Shown: positions 45,099 to 54,315, numbered from the stretch's first letter. The stretch is 64,000 nt of DNA from Limisoma sp963601185 (GCA_963601185.1 CAVCEE010000011.1:16254-80253), one strand, 5' to 3'. The notes: generated by a model not told the origin, from the sequence alone. Numbers and translations are program-made.

Positions 45099-45800
45099 AT
45101 GGATCGCCCATACCATTCCAGCCGCATTTCCGACCTCTCGCAGGAGGACCGTCCCCGCGAGAAGGCTCTTGCGCTGGGCGTGGACGCTCTCACCACCACA
45201 GAACTCATAGCGTTGCTTCTCGGCAGCGGCACACCGGGAGAATCGGTGATTAACCTGTCGCAACGCATCCTTGCAGAGTCGGGCAATAGCCTACAGGAGT
45301 TGTCGCGCCGCACAATCAAAAACCTTGTGCGCTCATTCAAAGGAGTTGGCGACGCCAAGGCAGTCACACTGCTTGCCGCCATCGAGTTGGGCAAACGCTA
45401 TGCGCAGGAAGGGCCGGTAGAGAAGCCTGTGATTGATATGCCAGAAAAAGCCTACAATCTGATGCGCGACAAACTTATGGGACTCGACCACGAAGAGTTT
45501 TGGGCAATCTATCTCAACAATGCCAAGAGGGTCATAGCACGCGCCAAGATAAGTCAGGGAGGCACTACCGCCACCGTGGTCGACACCAAGATTGTGCTCC
45601 GCCACGCCATCGACCACCTCGCCGCAGCAATCATCCTCGTTCACAACCACCCGTCGGGCACACTCCACTCAAGCCGTCAGGACGACGCTATCACCGAGCG
45701 CATCAAAAAAGCAGCCGCTATGATTGATGTGCAAGTGGTGGACCATATCATCTTCACCAAAAACGCCTACTACAGTTACAACGAAGCCGGTCTGCTATAA
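45099..45800 (+). CDS. radC: RadC family JAB1/MPN-domain protein
   Basis: A 233-residue protein with an N-terminal helix-hairpin-helix-like UPF0758 domain (REKALALGVDALTTTELIALLLGSG) and a C-terminal JAB/MPN metalloprotease-like domain, motif HNHPSGTLHSSRQDD with an upstream Glu. It is traditionally called a DNA repair protein, but that role is weakly supported in the family and its activity is uncertain. It is convergent with ruvC, with 29 nt between the stops and no clear hairpin. Confidence 0.92.
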   Translation: MDRPYHSSRISDLSQEDRPREKALALGVDALTTTELIALLLGSGTPGESVINLSQRILAESGNSLQELSRRTIKNLVRSFKGVGDAKAVTLLAAIELGKRYAQEGPVEKPVIDMPEKAYNLMRDKLMGLDHEEFWAIYLNNAKRVIARAKISQGGTTATVVDTKIVLRHAIDHLAAAIILVHNHPSGTLHSSRQDDAITERIKKAAAMIDVQVVDHIIFTKNAYYSYNEAGLL

Positions 45801-45829
45801 ACCGGCTGAATGATTGAATCGACTGATTT

Positions 45830-46402
45830 CTACCGTTTGGAAACCTTGTCGGCATTGCGTGCCACAAAGTCCTTCCACGACGAATAGGTCTTTTGCGTGG
45901 CAGGCCGCTGCGATTCGTAGAAATGGCAGAGCGCAACGCCAAGTGCATCGGTGGCATCGAGATGCGGGTCAATCGACTCGCGCGGTATATTTAGGATGCG
46001 GCGCAGCATTTCCGCCACCTGCTCCTTTGATGCCATACCGTTGCCCGTGATTGCCTGCTTCACCTTCAACGGCGCATATTCCGCAATCGGGATGTCCTTC
46101 ACCAAGGCGGCAGCCATCGCCACTCCCTGCGCACGTCCGAGTTTGAGCATCGACTGCACGTTCTTGCCGTAGAAAGGCGCTTCGAGAGCCATCTCGTCGG
46201 GCAGATACTGGTTGATCAGGTCGGTTACGCGCTCGGCAATGCGGCGCAACCGCATATAGCGGTCGTCAAACTTGCTGAGCATTATCACACCCATCGCAAT
46301 CAACGCTGGCTTGCGCTTCTTCACGCCAAGGATGCCGTAGCCCATCACGTTTGTACCGGGGTCTATGCCGATGATAATCTTGTCCCAGTCAGCCTGTTCC
46401 AT
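45830..46402 (-). CDS. ruvC: Holliday junction resolvase RuvC
   Basis: A 190-residue endonuclease that cuts four-way junctions with RuvAB. IGIDPGTNVMGYGI holds the first catalytic Asp, EAPFYGKNVQSMLKLGRAQG the Glu, and HLDATDALGVALCH the last pair. It begins at the last base of the DUF4286 stop (TAATG overlap), so it is translationally coupled. It is the last gene of the dagK-PAP2-DUF4286-ruvC unit. Confidence 0.95.
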   Translation of the reverse strand: MEQADWDKIIIGIDPGTNVMGYGILGVKKRKPALIAMGVIMLSKFDDRYMRLRRIAERVTDLINQYLPDEMALEAPFYGKNVQSMLKLGRAQGVAMAAALVKDIPIAEYAPLKVKQAITGNGMASKEQVAEMLRRILNIPRESIDPHLDATDALGVALCHFYESQRPATQKTYSSWKDFVARNADKVSKR

Positions 46403-46710
46403 TACAAGTCCACCTCCTCAAGCAGAGTGCTGAAGCCGGCAACTTTCTGTCCGAACTTCGATGCCATTATTTCAACAAGGTCGTCGCCCACCGCCTCATA
46501 CCAGTCGCGCAACGTGTCGACATCTGCAGCACGGAACTGCAGCGAGTAGTTTTTGCCGTCGCTTTCCTCGGCATTGAGCACAAGGGTGAGCCGTGGGTCG
46601 GTGAGGCGGCCGTCGCCTATGGCCTTGGGGATATATTCACTGCGAAGCCATTGCAGAAACTGCTCCACGGCATCGTTGTGGGCATGGAAAGTAGTATTGT
46701 AGACAATCAT
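46402..46710 (-). CDS. DUF4286 family protein
   Basis: A 102-residue protein of a Bacteroidota family with unknown function. It begins IVYNTTFHAHNDAVEQFLQWL and has the SLQFRAADVDTLRDWYE segment, an alpha-beta layout like antibiotic monooxygenase-type small domains. The ATG at 46710 is chosen because the longer frame runs through the PAP2 gene and adds an unrelated tail. It is joined to ruvC by a TAATG overlap. Confidence 0.85.
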   Translation of the reverse strand: MIVYNTTFHAHNDAVEQFLQWLRSEYIPKAIGDGRLTDPRLTLVLNAEESDGKNYSLQFRAADVDTLRDWYEAVGDDLVEIMASKFGQKVAGFSTLLEEVDL

Positions 46711-46714
46711 AATC

Positions 46715-47275
46715 TTAGAATTCAAATGAAGCGGTAAGTCCGAAATGCTCGCCGTCGCTGACCGGCACAATCGACAGGTTGTGCTCCTTGGCAAACGGTC
46801 GGGTAAAGATGTAACTGCTGCCGGCACCGATGGCGGCTCCTGTCACCACATCCCACCAATCGTGCTTTTTGGCGTAGGTGCGGCTCCAGCCCACATAGGT
46901 GGCAAGCACATAGGCAGGTGCTCCAAACTTCCATCCATAGCGGCGCTGCACGAAAGCGGCGTTGGCAAACATTATCGATGTGTGGGCCGACGGAAAAGCG
47001 TGATTATCGCTACGGTCGGGACGCATCTTGTGCACGGTGTATTTCAGCAGATACGACGCACCCAAGGTCGTTGCCGTGGAAAACGCCGCCTGCTTCAGTC
47101 CCTGCCAGTCGCGCTCCACAATCACAGCCGTGAGCGTGGCAAGAGGCATAGCAATGAGCAACGCATCGCCGGTATTCTTTACAGCCTTACGGGTACTGTT
47201 GATTTCAACAACATCCTGCGCATGGCAGCCGAACACAGCCACCAATGCAACCACTATCGCAATGATTTTTTTCAT
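46715..47275 (-). CDS. PAP2 family phosphatase
   Basis: A 186-residue protein with a signal-like start (KKIIAIVVALVAVFGCHA) and the three PAP2 phosphatase motifs: KMRPDRSDNHAFPSAHTS, then WSRTYAKKHDWWDVVTG. It lies next to a diacylglycerol kinase family gene, overlapping it by 4 nt (ATGA), which suggests that the pair adjusts phosphorylation of undecaprenol or lipid. The exact lipid is unknown. The secreted form with few membrane segments resembles outer-membrane PAP2 proteins of Bacteroidota. Confidence 0.87.
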   Translation of the reverse strand: MKKIIAIVVALVAVFGCHAQDVVEINSTRKAVKNTGDALLIAMPLATLTAVIVERDWQGLKQAAFSTATTLGASYLLKYTVHKMRPDRSDNHAFPSAHTSIMFANAAFVQRRYGWKFGAPAYVLATYVGWSRTYAKKHDWWDVVTGAAIGAGSSYIFTRPFAKEHNLSIVPVSDGEHFGLTASFEF

Positions 47276-47652
47276 AGCAAATCAATAAGTTTTGGTAAAA
47301 ACACTATAGATCCGACCACCACCGCCGCCACGGCAACCAGCAGGACACCGCCAGCCGCCAAATCCTTGGTGCGCTTCACGGCCTCATCGTAGCCCGGCGA
47401 CACCCTGTCGGCAAGAGCCTCAATGGCAGAGTTGAAAGCCTCAGCAGAAAACACGGCGCCAATGCAGATTACCACCGCTGTCCATTCGCCAGCCGACAGA
47501 CCGAGCCACAGACCCAGAGCCACCGCCACCACCGTAGCAGCACAATGAATCCACGCATTATGCTCCCCCCTAACGAGCAGCGCAATGCCGCGAAAAGCAT
47601 ACACAAAACTCTTCGCCCTCTTCCGCCAACTAAACTTCTCTGCTTTTTTCAC
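47272..47652 (-). CDS. dgkA: Diacylglycerol/undecaprenol kinase family protein
   Basis: A 126-residue membrane protein starting at GTG (VKKAEKFSWRKRAKSFVYAF). The family signature FSAEAFNSAIEALADRV and the following KDLAAGGVLLVAVAAV are plain, with three membrane helices. It phosphorylates diacylglycerol or undecaprenol. The GTG at 47652 is preferred because a longer frame (from 47781) translates through a repeat element and adds 43 unlikely residues. A TAnnTTTG box ends only about 5 nt before this GTG, so the transcript may be leaderless. Confidence 0.82.
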   Translation of the reverse strand: MKKAEKFSWRKRAKSFVYAFRGIALLVRGEHNAWIHCAATVVAVALGLWLGLSAGEWTAVVICIGAVFSAEAFNSAIEALADRVSPGYDEAVKRTKDLAAGGVLLVAVAAVVVGSIVFLPKLIDLL

Positions 47653-47656
47653 ACTG

Positions 47657-47664
47657 CAAAGATA
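47657..47664 (-). promoter_or_regulatory. -7 box at the dgkA start, inside the repeat
   Basis: On the minus strand it reads TATCTTTG. It would start RNA almost at the GTG codon. It lies at the right-hand copy boundary of the repeat described next, so the element may supply the promoter. Confidence 0.45.
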
Positions 47665-47754
47665 GTGCAAGGTGAGAGTATAGAAAAGTGCTTGCTCAAT
47701 TTTCTTTAACGAACCGCAGCCTATCTTATCTAAAGATAGTGCAAGGTGAGAGTA
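47658..47754. repeat. Intergenic repeat element with 23-nt direct repeats
   Basis: AAAGATAGTGCAAGGTGAGAG followed by TA occurs at 47658-47680 and again at 47732-47754. Between the copies is a less conserved stretch with GAACCGCAGCCTATCTT. The second copy is preceded by CTATCTT, giving a short hairpin CTATCTT-atcta-AAGATAG. I recall very similar elements between genes in other Bacteroidales genomes, so this is probably a dispersed small repeat. It lies between dgkA and the type I restriction-modification operon. Confidence 0.75.
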
Positions 47755-47828
47755 AAGAACTTTAAGTGGCGCTACCCTCACCGTCAGAGCATCGGCAGAC
47801 TCTAGCGAGCATTCCCTTATTATTGTGC

Positions 47829-50800
47829 CTATTCGCAGTCCTTATAGTTCTGCACCTGTTCCAACACTTTTTGGAACACTTCCTGATCCCACTGTGGGGG
47901 ATAGCCTTCCTTATAGATAAGGTAGGTGAGGTCGGTGGAGAGTTTGCTCTTCAGATTGTTATTGTTGGCAAAGTCGGCGTAGATGGTCACGTCGTCCACC
48001 AGTTCTTTTATCTTCCGTGCGAGGGCGATACACTGCTTGTCGGGGTAGTCGAAACCGTGGCTGTCGCGCACACTTACCAACACGTCGTAGAAGGCTTTCT
48101 CCTCGAACGATATGCCGAGTTCCTTGAATTTCTCCTTGTCGGCGTTCAGTTCGCGGAAGAGTTTCAGTATGCGGTCGGAGAGTTCGTTCACCTTGTTGCC
48201 CACCAAGTCGGTCACGCCGTTCACCGTGTCGCGTGCCACGTCGTTGGTAAACGTCAGGTTGTCGCGCGTGTTGTAGTCGTCGATTATCTTTTCCAGCATT
48301 TCTTGGAACTTCTCCGCCTGCACCTTGTTCACCATCTTGTAGGCGCGAATGGCTTTGGTGATGAGCTTCACAAGGAGCTGAAACTTGGTGTAGGGCATTT
48401 TCACGTCGTCCAGTTCGTGGATAAACTCATCGCTGAAGATGTTCTCTTCCTTGCCTTTGTCGTTAAGCAGGGCTTCCACGCCGCTGCTGAAGATGGCTTG
48501 CTGCACCATCTTTTCCACGTGGCGGTTCATCTCCGTGGCATCGTGCTTGGTGGCGGTCATCTTCTGCACAAAAGAGCAGATGCCCATGAAGCACTGCGCC
48601 CACTTGCTTTCGTCGGCGGTGAGCTCACCGGCAGGGTTGAGAATGTTGAAGGCGGAGCGCAAGCGTTTCACGTGTTCGGTAAACCGCTTCATAAACGACA
48701 CCTCGCCTTTCTTCTCTACCGTGTTGGCGAGGATGTATTCGGCGGCATTTTGCAGAAACTGCAAACGTGCCAAGTTGTTGTCGCCGAAGAAGGGCGTGTA
48801 GTCGAGCTTGGCGAGCATCTCCTGAATGAGTTTCAGTTCGTTGGCGAATATCTCGTGCGCCACCGCCAAGTCTTCTTTCTGCGTTTCCTCGCCGCCGTAT
48901 TTCTTCATAGCCTTCTTCATCTCCTCGCGTATGCCGAGGTAGTCGATGACGATGCCGCACTCCTTGTCCTTATACTTGCGGTTCACGCGGCTGATGGTCT
49001 GTATCAAGGTGTGCTTGCTCAGCGGCTTGTCGTTGTAGAGCATCGTGAGCGACGGCACGTCGAAACCCGTAATCCACATGTCCACCACGATGGCGATGTG
49101 GAAGTTGCTTTGTGTGGACTTAAACTCGGCATCGAGAAACTTGCGGTGATCCTTGTCGCCGAGGGCGTTGTAGAGAGGCTTGGGGTCGTTGGCATCGCGT
49201 GTGCATACCAGATTGACGTAGGCTATCTCGTTGAGCTTGGCAAGTTCGTCGCTGGTCATCGTGAGTTCGTTGAGTGCCTTCTTCGGTTCAAACCATATGG
49301 GTTCTACCTCCTGCATGGCTTGGTAGAGCTTGAAGGCTATCTCGCGGTTGGCGCACGTCACCATGGCTTTCTGCACGCGGCTGGTGGTCTGAAGGCGTGC
49401 CTTGTAGTCGGTCACGATGTCGGTAGCCACTCGCTTCAGGCGGTCTTCGTTGTCGAGGATGACCATCATGCTCGACATGGCTTTCTTGCTCTTCTTAATT
49501 TCTTCGTCGCTGCTGCCCTCGTCGGCACACTGGCGGTAGTATTCCTCCACCTTGGCGGCTTCGTCGCTGTCCATAAACACGCGTGCCAGCCTTGGGTTGT
49601 ACTTGATGGGTACGGTGATGCCGTCTTCCTCGCTCTCCTTCATGGTGTAGGTGTCCACGATGTCGCCGAACACGTGTACCGTCTCGTCGATGGGCGTGCC
49701 GGTGAACCCTACATAGGTGGCGTTGGGCAGGGCTTTGCGCAGGTAGGTGGCGAAGCCTTCCGTGGTGCGTGCGCCTATCTCGCCTTTGGTGATGTCGTCG
49801 TTGATGACGAGCTTGCTGCCGAGGTTGTTTTGGCTGCGGTGGGCTTCGTCGCTCATGCAGATGATGTTGGCGCGCTCGGAGAGCAGGCCGGTGCTCTCGG
49901 CAAACTTCTGTATGGTGGTGATAAAGAAGCCGCCTGTCTTGCGCAACCGTATCTCATCGGCCAGCGCGGTGCGCGAATCGAAGATACTCACCGACTCGTC
50001 GCACAGGTATTTCTTCGAGCGGCAGAAGAGCAGTCCGGCTTGGGTCTCCAAGTCCTCGCGGTCTACGATGAGCAGAATGGTGGGGCTGCCCAGCTTCGAC
50101 TTGCAGCGCAGTGCCAGCTGACGGGCAAGGAACAGCATGGTATAGGTCTTGCCGCAACCCGTGGCACCGAAGTAGGTGCCGCCCTTGCCGTCGCCGCCCA
50201 CCGAGCGCAGGTGGTTGAGAATGTGGTTGCGCAGCTTGCGTGTGGCGAAGAACTGCGGATAGCGGCACACTATCTCGGTGGTGTCGTCGCTGTCGCTCGG
50301 GTCGGGGAAGTAGACGTAGTCGCGCAAGAGTTCGAGCAAGCGTTCGGGACTGAGCGCGCCGCGGACGAGCGTGCGCAGGGTGTCGAGCCCCTTGCTGCTC
50401 TTGTCCTCGTTTTCTATCTTTTTCCATTCGTAGAAAAACTCAAACGGGGTGAACGGCGTGCCGAGCTTCGTTTTGGCGGCATCGCTCACCACGGCCAGCG
50501 CGCAGTATTTCAGGAGCGACGGTATGTCGCGCATGTATCGGGTGCATATCTGGGTGTGGGCATCGCGGATGGTGGCGTTGGCGGTGGTGGGGTTCTTCAG
50601 CTCGATGATGCACACGGGTATGCCGTTGACGAAGAGCAGCACGTCGGGGCGGCGGTTCTCCGTGCCTTGCACCATAGTGAACTGGTTGACGCAGCGGAAC
50701 ACGTTGCGCTCCGGGCACTCGAAGTCGATATACTCCAGGCGGAACGGGTCGCCTTGCTGGGGCGTGAGGTCGTAGCCGTCGCGGTAGAGGTAGAAGGCGT

Positions 50801-51053
50801 TTTGCAGGGCGTAGTAGTCGTTCTGCCCGCTCACGTTGCGCAGGTTGGCTATGATGGTGTCTGTCTCCGTGGGCGTGAGCTTCTGCTCTTTGTAGCGCGC
50901 AGTGAGATAGGTGCGCAGGTCGTCTTCTATGATGGGGTCGGTGAGCTTGCGCCCGAGGTCGTCGCCGTGGGTGTAGGTCCAGTGGCTGGCTTGCAGCAGC
51001 TCCACGAGGGCTTCCTCGAAATCGCTTTCGTATAGTTTACCTTGTTTTGCCAT
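47829..51053 (-). CDS. hsdR: Type I restriction enzyme subunit R
   Basis: A 1,074-residue motor-nuclease. The N-terminal nuclease domain has DVLLFVNGIPVCIIELKNP. The SF2 helicase core has Walker A in FGATGCGKTYTM (near residue 300), DEAH as MSDEAHRSQNN, YVGFTGTPIDET and QTISRVNRKYKDKECG. A helical C-terminal domain binds the methylase core. It translocates and cuts unmethylated DNA when assembled with HsdM and HsdS. It starts 20 nt after hsdS ends. All motifs look intact. Confidence 0.95.
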   Translation of the reverse strand: MAKQGKLYESDFEEALVELLQASHWTYTHGDDLGRKLTDPIIEDDLRTYLTARYKEQKLTPTETDTIIANLRNVSGQNDYYALQNAFYLYRDGYDLTPQQGDPFRLEYIDFECPERNVFRCVNQFTMVQGTENRRPDVLLFVNGIPVCIIELKNPTTANATIRDAHTQICTRYMRDIPSLLKYCALAVVSDAAKTKLGTPFTPFEFFYEWKKIENEDKSSKGLDTLRTLVRGALSPERLLELLRDYVYFPDPSDSDDTTEIVCRYPQFFATRKLRNHILNHLRSVGGDGKGGTYFGATGCGKTYTMLFLARQLALRCKSKLGSPTILLIVDREDLETQAGLLFCRSKKYLCDESVSIFDSRTALADEIRLRKTGGFFITTIQKFAESTGLLSERANIICMSDEAHRSQNNLGSKLVINDDITKGEIGARTTEGFATYLRKALPNATYVGFTGTPIDETVHVFGDIVDTYTMKESEEDGITVPIKYNPRLARVFMDSDEAAKVEEYYRQCADEGSSDEEIKKSKKAMSSMMVILDNEDRLKRVATDIVTDYKARLQTTSRVQKAMVTCANREIAFKLYQAMQEVEPIWFEPKKALNELTMTSDELAKLNEIAYVNLVCTRDANDPKPLYNALGDKDHRKFLDAEFKSTQSNFHIAIVVDMWITGFDVPSLTMLYNDKPLSKHTLIQTISRVNRKYKDKECGIVIDYLGIREEMKKAMKKYGGEETQKEDLAVAHEIFANELKLIQEMLAKLDYTPFFGDNNLARLQFLQNAAEYILANTVEKKGEVSFMKRFTEHVKRLRSAFNILNPAGELTADESKWAQCFMGICSFVQKMTATKHDATEMNRHVEKMVQQAIFSSGVEALLNDKGKEENIFSDEFIHELDDVKMPYTKFQLLVKLITKAIRAYKMVNKVQAEKFQEMLEKIIDDYNTRDNLTFTNDVARDTVNGVTDLVGNKVNELSDRILKLFRELNADKEKFKELGISFEEKAFYDVLVSVRDSHGFDYPDKQCIALARKIKELVDDVTIYADFANNNNLKSKLSTDLTYLIYKEGYPPQWDQEVFQKVLEQVQNYKDCE

Positions 51054-51073
51054 ATCGGTAAGGTGTTAAAGGG

Positions 51074-52198
51074 TCAGTGGTTCACAACGTGCTGAATGAG
51101 CGCAGGGCAAACCTCGCGGCTCATGCGGTCGGCTTCGGCGGCTATGCGCTTCGCCTCGTTGGCGCAATTGTAGATGTTGACAATGGCTTGCTGAACGGAG
51201 AGAGGGGGAAGGGGGATGCGGACACGCTTCATATCGTCGAATGAAAATGCCTCTCGTGCGCTGCCCCATGAATTGAAACGGGCGTAGCGGTCGAATTCGG
51301 AACGCCTAAAAATAAGATAGAGATAGCTCGGTAGCAATATGTCTTTGTCTTTAACATCAAATACCACATACGACGAAGAGACTATATGTGCTTTGTCATC
51401 ATAATTCATGGATAGTGTTATCTTATTCCCATTTCTTGATGTAATAGGAACAAAACAAAACTCTTCGGGCTTAAACACTTTATAAGGTTTCAAAGATACA
51501 CCGTCCATATTTGCTTTCGTGTCAATCATGCTCTTCTCAATGCTGATACCTCGAACATCATCAAGTCCATAGACAGCTTCACCATTCCTTTCATTGCATT
51601 CTTCAATAAACTCCCCAATCTCCACGCTTTCATACTTATGCTTCAGTTCCTGAATATAGCTTTGGCACACTTGCATGAGTGGTGCGGCGATAGCCTCGTT
51701 CTGCTCCTTGATTTCTCGCAGTGACTTCCAGGCATTCACCACCTTTTGCTGCTCGGTGAGAGACGGGAGGGGGATTTGCAATTCACTTAGTTTCCTAAGA
51801 TTGTACTCTGCTCTTTGACTACCAAAATTGTCATAATCCACATACCGATAAAATTCACTTCGCCTTAAATACATGGTCAAATATTCTGCCGAAAGAATAG
51901 AAGCATATTCTTCCTTGATATGGAATACTTGGTACAAATGAGAAACTATGCACATTTCTCCTGTTCTATATGCCAATGACCCAATGTTCAGTCGGGAGGG
52001 GTTATAGACTATATCACCATGACGAACAACCTTATAAGGCTTCAGGTTTATATCTTCTGTTATAGCTTTGGTTGTCTGAAACTCCCCATTATTGTTGATG
52101 CCTTCAATAAGTTCAACTCCATATTTCAGAGATGAGTTGTTCTCATGACGCATTTCAATATAGTCCCCCAATCTCACCCAATTGCATTTACTCGTCAT
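51074..52198 (-). CDS. hsdS: Type I restriction enzyme specificity subunit S
   Basis: A 374-residue protein with two target-recognition domains, each followed by a conserved coiled-coil spacer (LPSLTEQQKVVNAWKSLREI and IPLPPLSVQQAIVNIYNCANEA). It sets the DNA target for both methylation and cleavage. The recognition domains are AT-richer than hsdR and hsdM, as expected for exchangeable domains. Its start overlaps the stop of the preceding DUF1016 remnant by ATGA. No second hsdS, inverted repeat or recombinase is nearby, so phase variation is not indicated. Confidence 0.92.
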   Translation of the reverse strand: MTSKCNWVRLGDYIEMRHENNSSLKYGVELIEGINNNGEFQTTKAITEDINLKPYKVVRHGDIVYNPSRLNIGSLAYRTGEMCIVSHLYQVFHIKEEYASILSAEYLTMYLRRSEFYRYVDYDNFGSQRAEYNLRKLSELQIPLPSLTEQQKVVNAWKSLREIKEQNEAIAAPLMQVCQSYIQELKHKYESVEIGEFIEECNERNGEAVYGLDDVRGISIEKSMIDTKANMDGVSLKPYKVFKPEEFCFVPITSRNGNKITLSMNYDDKAHIVSSSYVVFDVKDKDILLPSYLYLIFRRSEFDRYARFNSWGSAREAFSFDDMKRVRIPLPPLSVQQAIVNIYNCANEAKRIAAEADRMSREVCPALIQHVVNH

Positions 52199-52659
52199 AT
52201 CCGTCCTCCTTTCCGTGTTGTTCCAAGAAGAATCGCTTTTGCTGCTCTATCTCGCAGCGTTGTTATTGCGTACCACGCACGGGCTTTGGGGTCTGCCACT
52301 TTGAGGATGGTGCGGAAGTGCGTCCACGTCAGATTGTGAACGCACGCGTTCACAATCTCCAAATCACTGAAGCACAGATAGAACTGGCGGAAATAGTCCA
52401 AGTTGCGCTTGCTGAACGCGCTGCCGTAGAGGGGCATCAGCTTTTCTGCCAAGGTCTTGACCAGCCGTGTGCCGTATTGCGCACGTGCTTCGCCGTGCTG
52501 CTCCTCTTCCACTATGCGCTGTCCGATGTGCCAGTAGGTTAGCACCGTGGCTTGGTTGACAGCGGCGTATGCCTGTTTGCGACCTTGCTCAATGATGCTC
52601 CGAATGTCCGAAACACACTGGTCGGGTGTCACGGGGCGTTGCAAATCATTCTTCTCCAT
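52195..52659 (-). pseudogene. YhcG/DUF1016 remnant lacking the nuclease domain
   Basis: The 154-residue frame starts with a DUF1016 N-terminal (winged-helix) domain: DIRSIIEQGRKQAYAAVNQ, VLTYWHIGQRIVEEEQHG, YGSAFSKRNLDYFRQFY, ending ADPKARAWY. Intact YhcG proteins then continue into a PDDEXK nuclease domain; here the sequence leaves the family directly. In another frame the following bases read CEIEQQKRFFLEQHGKEDG, resembling the usual YhcG C-terminal tail. I infer an internal deletion of about 200 codons that joined head and tail out of frame. The translated product still couples hsdM to hsdS: it overlaps hsdM by 14 nt and hsdS by 4. Confidence 0.65.
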
Positions 52660-54265
52660 AACCCAATACCTTAAATGCGTCCACCATGGTTGCTTTGTTT
52701 TTCTCCCAGCGGTCGAGCAGTTTCTTGTACTCCTTGCTCATTTCCGTTAGTGCCGTCTCGTAGTCCATCTCCGTGTCGCGGTCAACAAACTCGATGTAGC
52801 GGCTCGGCACAAGGCTGTAACCCTTCTCGGCTATCTCCTCTTTGTGGGCGGCGTAGTAGAGTTCGGGCTTGGCGTATGCGCCCCCGGTGGTCTGCCACGT
52901 GTGGTAGATGTCGCAGACACGCTGTATCTGCTCTTCGCTCAACTTGACATACTTCTTCTCGTAGATGTTGGTGTTCCACGTGCGCAGGTCGATGAAGAGC
53001 ACTTCGCCCTCGCGGTTGCGCAGGGTGCGGCCGTTGCGTATGACGCCGCGCTTGTTGTTGTTGAGTATCCAGAGCGTCACGCTGATGTCGGTGGTGTAGA
53101 ACATCTGCCGGGGCAGCACCACGATGGCTTCCACTTTGTCGTTCTCGATGAGCTGGCGGCGTATGGCAAGCGTGTCGCTGTCGTCGAGTGCGCCGTTGGC
53201 AAGCAGAAAGCCTGCCACGCCTTTCGACACGTTGAGCTTGTTGAGGATGTGGAGAATCCAGCCGTAGTTGGCATTGCTCACCGGCGGCACGGCATAGCCC
53301 TTCCAGCGAGGGTCGTCGAGGAGTTCTTCCTCGCCGCGCCACTTCTTGAGGTTGAAGGGCGGATTGGCCATGATGTAGTCCATCTTAATGTCCTTGTGCT
53401 GGTCGTCGGTGAAGGTGCTCACCGCCTTGTCGCCGAGGTTGTAGCTGATGCCGCGAATGGCGAGGTTCATCTTGCACAGGCGGTAGGTGGCTGGTTCGCT
53501 CTCCTGACCGTACACGCTCACGGCCTTGGTGTTGCCTCCGTGGGCGGCTATCATCTTCAGGCTCTGCACGAACATGCCGCCCGAACCGCAAGCCGGGTCG
53601 TAGATGGTGCCGTCGTAAGGCTCGATGAGCGAGGCGATGAGTTCCACAATACTGTGGGGTGTGTAGAACTCGCCCTCTTCCTTGTCGGCATTGATGGAGA
53701 AGGCTTGCAGGAAATATTCGTAGACGCGCCCGATGAGGTCGCTCTCGTGAAACTTCTTGGGGTCTATCTTGTTGATCTCGTCGCACACCTTCTTCAGCAC
53801 GCCGGCTTCGAGTGCCGTCTTGGTGAAGATCTGCTGCGGCAGGGCGTTTTTGAGCGGACGCACGGGGTTGCCGTTGGCATCCTTGCCCACCTCGATGGTT
53901 TCGAGCGTGGCGATGCAGTTGTCGAACGCCAGTGCCATCTTGTTGGATTCCGTCTCGATGAGCTTGTCCCACAGACAGTCGTCGCTGAGGAAGAACACGC
54001 CGTCCTGCTGATATTGGAAGGGGTTCTGGAGCTGAACGTTGATGAAGCCTTCGTCGTCGATGCCGCGCGAGCGCACCTCTTGGGCTATCTGCTCCCGGCG
54101 CTGATTGAAGCGGTCGCCAAGAAACTTGACGAAGACGAGGGTGAGCAGCAAGTCGCGCTTGTCGGTCATCTGCGCTTTGCCACGTAGATAGTCGCGGCAG
54201 TTGAAGAGAATCGTTTCAAGGGTCTCTTCCTTCTTTATCTTCTTTGTGGTGGATTTCTTTGCCAT
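52646..54265 (-). CDS. hsdM: Type I restriction-modification methyltransferase subunit M
   Basis: A 539-residue N6-adenine methyltransferase. The N-terminal helical domain (ETILFNCRDYLRGK) leads to motif I DPACGSGGMFVQSL and motif IV NPPFNLKKW. The C-terminal region contacts HsdS. With two HsdM and one HsdS it methylates host sites, and with HsdR it restricts foreign DNA. It is the first gene of the operon. All motifs are intact. Confidence 0.95.
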   Translation of the reverse strand: MAKKSTTKKIKKEETLETILFNCRDYLRGKAQMTDKRDLLLTLVFVKFLGDRFNQRREQIAQEVRSRGIDDEGFINVQLQNPFQYQQDGVFFLSDDCLWDKLIETESNKMALAFDNCIATLETIEVGKDANGNPVRPLKNALPQQIFTKTALEAGVLKKVCDEINKIDPKKFHESDLIGRVYEYFLQAFSINADKEEGEFYTPHSIVELIASLIEPYDGTIYDPACGSGGMFVQSLKMIAAHGGNTKAVSVYGQESEPATYRLCKMNLAIRGISYNLGDKAVSTFTDDQHKDIKMDYIMANPPFNLKKWRGEEELLDDPRWKGYAVPPVSNANYGWILHILNKLNVSKGVAGFLLANGALDDSDTLAIRRQLIENDKVEAIVVLPRQMFYTTDISVTLWILNNNKRGVIRNGRTLRNREGEVLFIDLRTWNTNIYEKKYVKLSEEQIQRVCDIYHTWQTTGGAYAKPELYYAAHKEEIAEKGYSLVPSRYIEFVDRDTEMDYETALTEMSKEYKKLLDRWEKNKATMVDAFKVLGYGEE

Positions 54266-54307
54266 ATATTGTGAATGGGGAGGTCATAAATAGTTTTGTT
54301 TCCAACA

Positions 54308-54315
54308 CAAAGGTA
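54308..54315 (-). promoter_or_regulatory. -7 box upstream of hsdM
   Basis: On the minus strand it reads TACCTTTG, a TAnnTTTG match 43 nt before the hsdM start. A TTTG lies only 14 nt further up, so the -33 box is uncertain. Confidence 0.45.

Noticed and set aside
47766..51035. A 1,089-codon open frame on the plus strand across hsdR
   Set aside because: It is the antisense shadow of hsdR, which has intact motifs. The plus-strand translation is V/H/L-rich with no domain pattern.
51074..52198. Phase-variable hsdS by inversion
   Set aside because: There is only one hsdS, with no inverted repeats or recombinase gene in the locus.
52844..54187. A 447-codon plus-strand frame over hsdM
   Set aside because: It is the mirror frame of hsdM, with biased composition and no recognisable motif.
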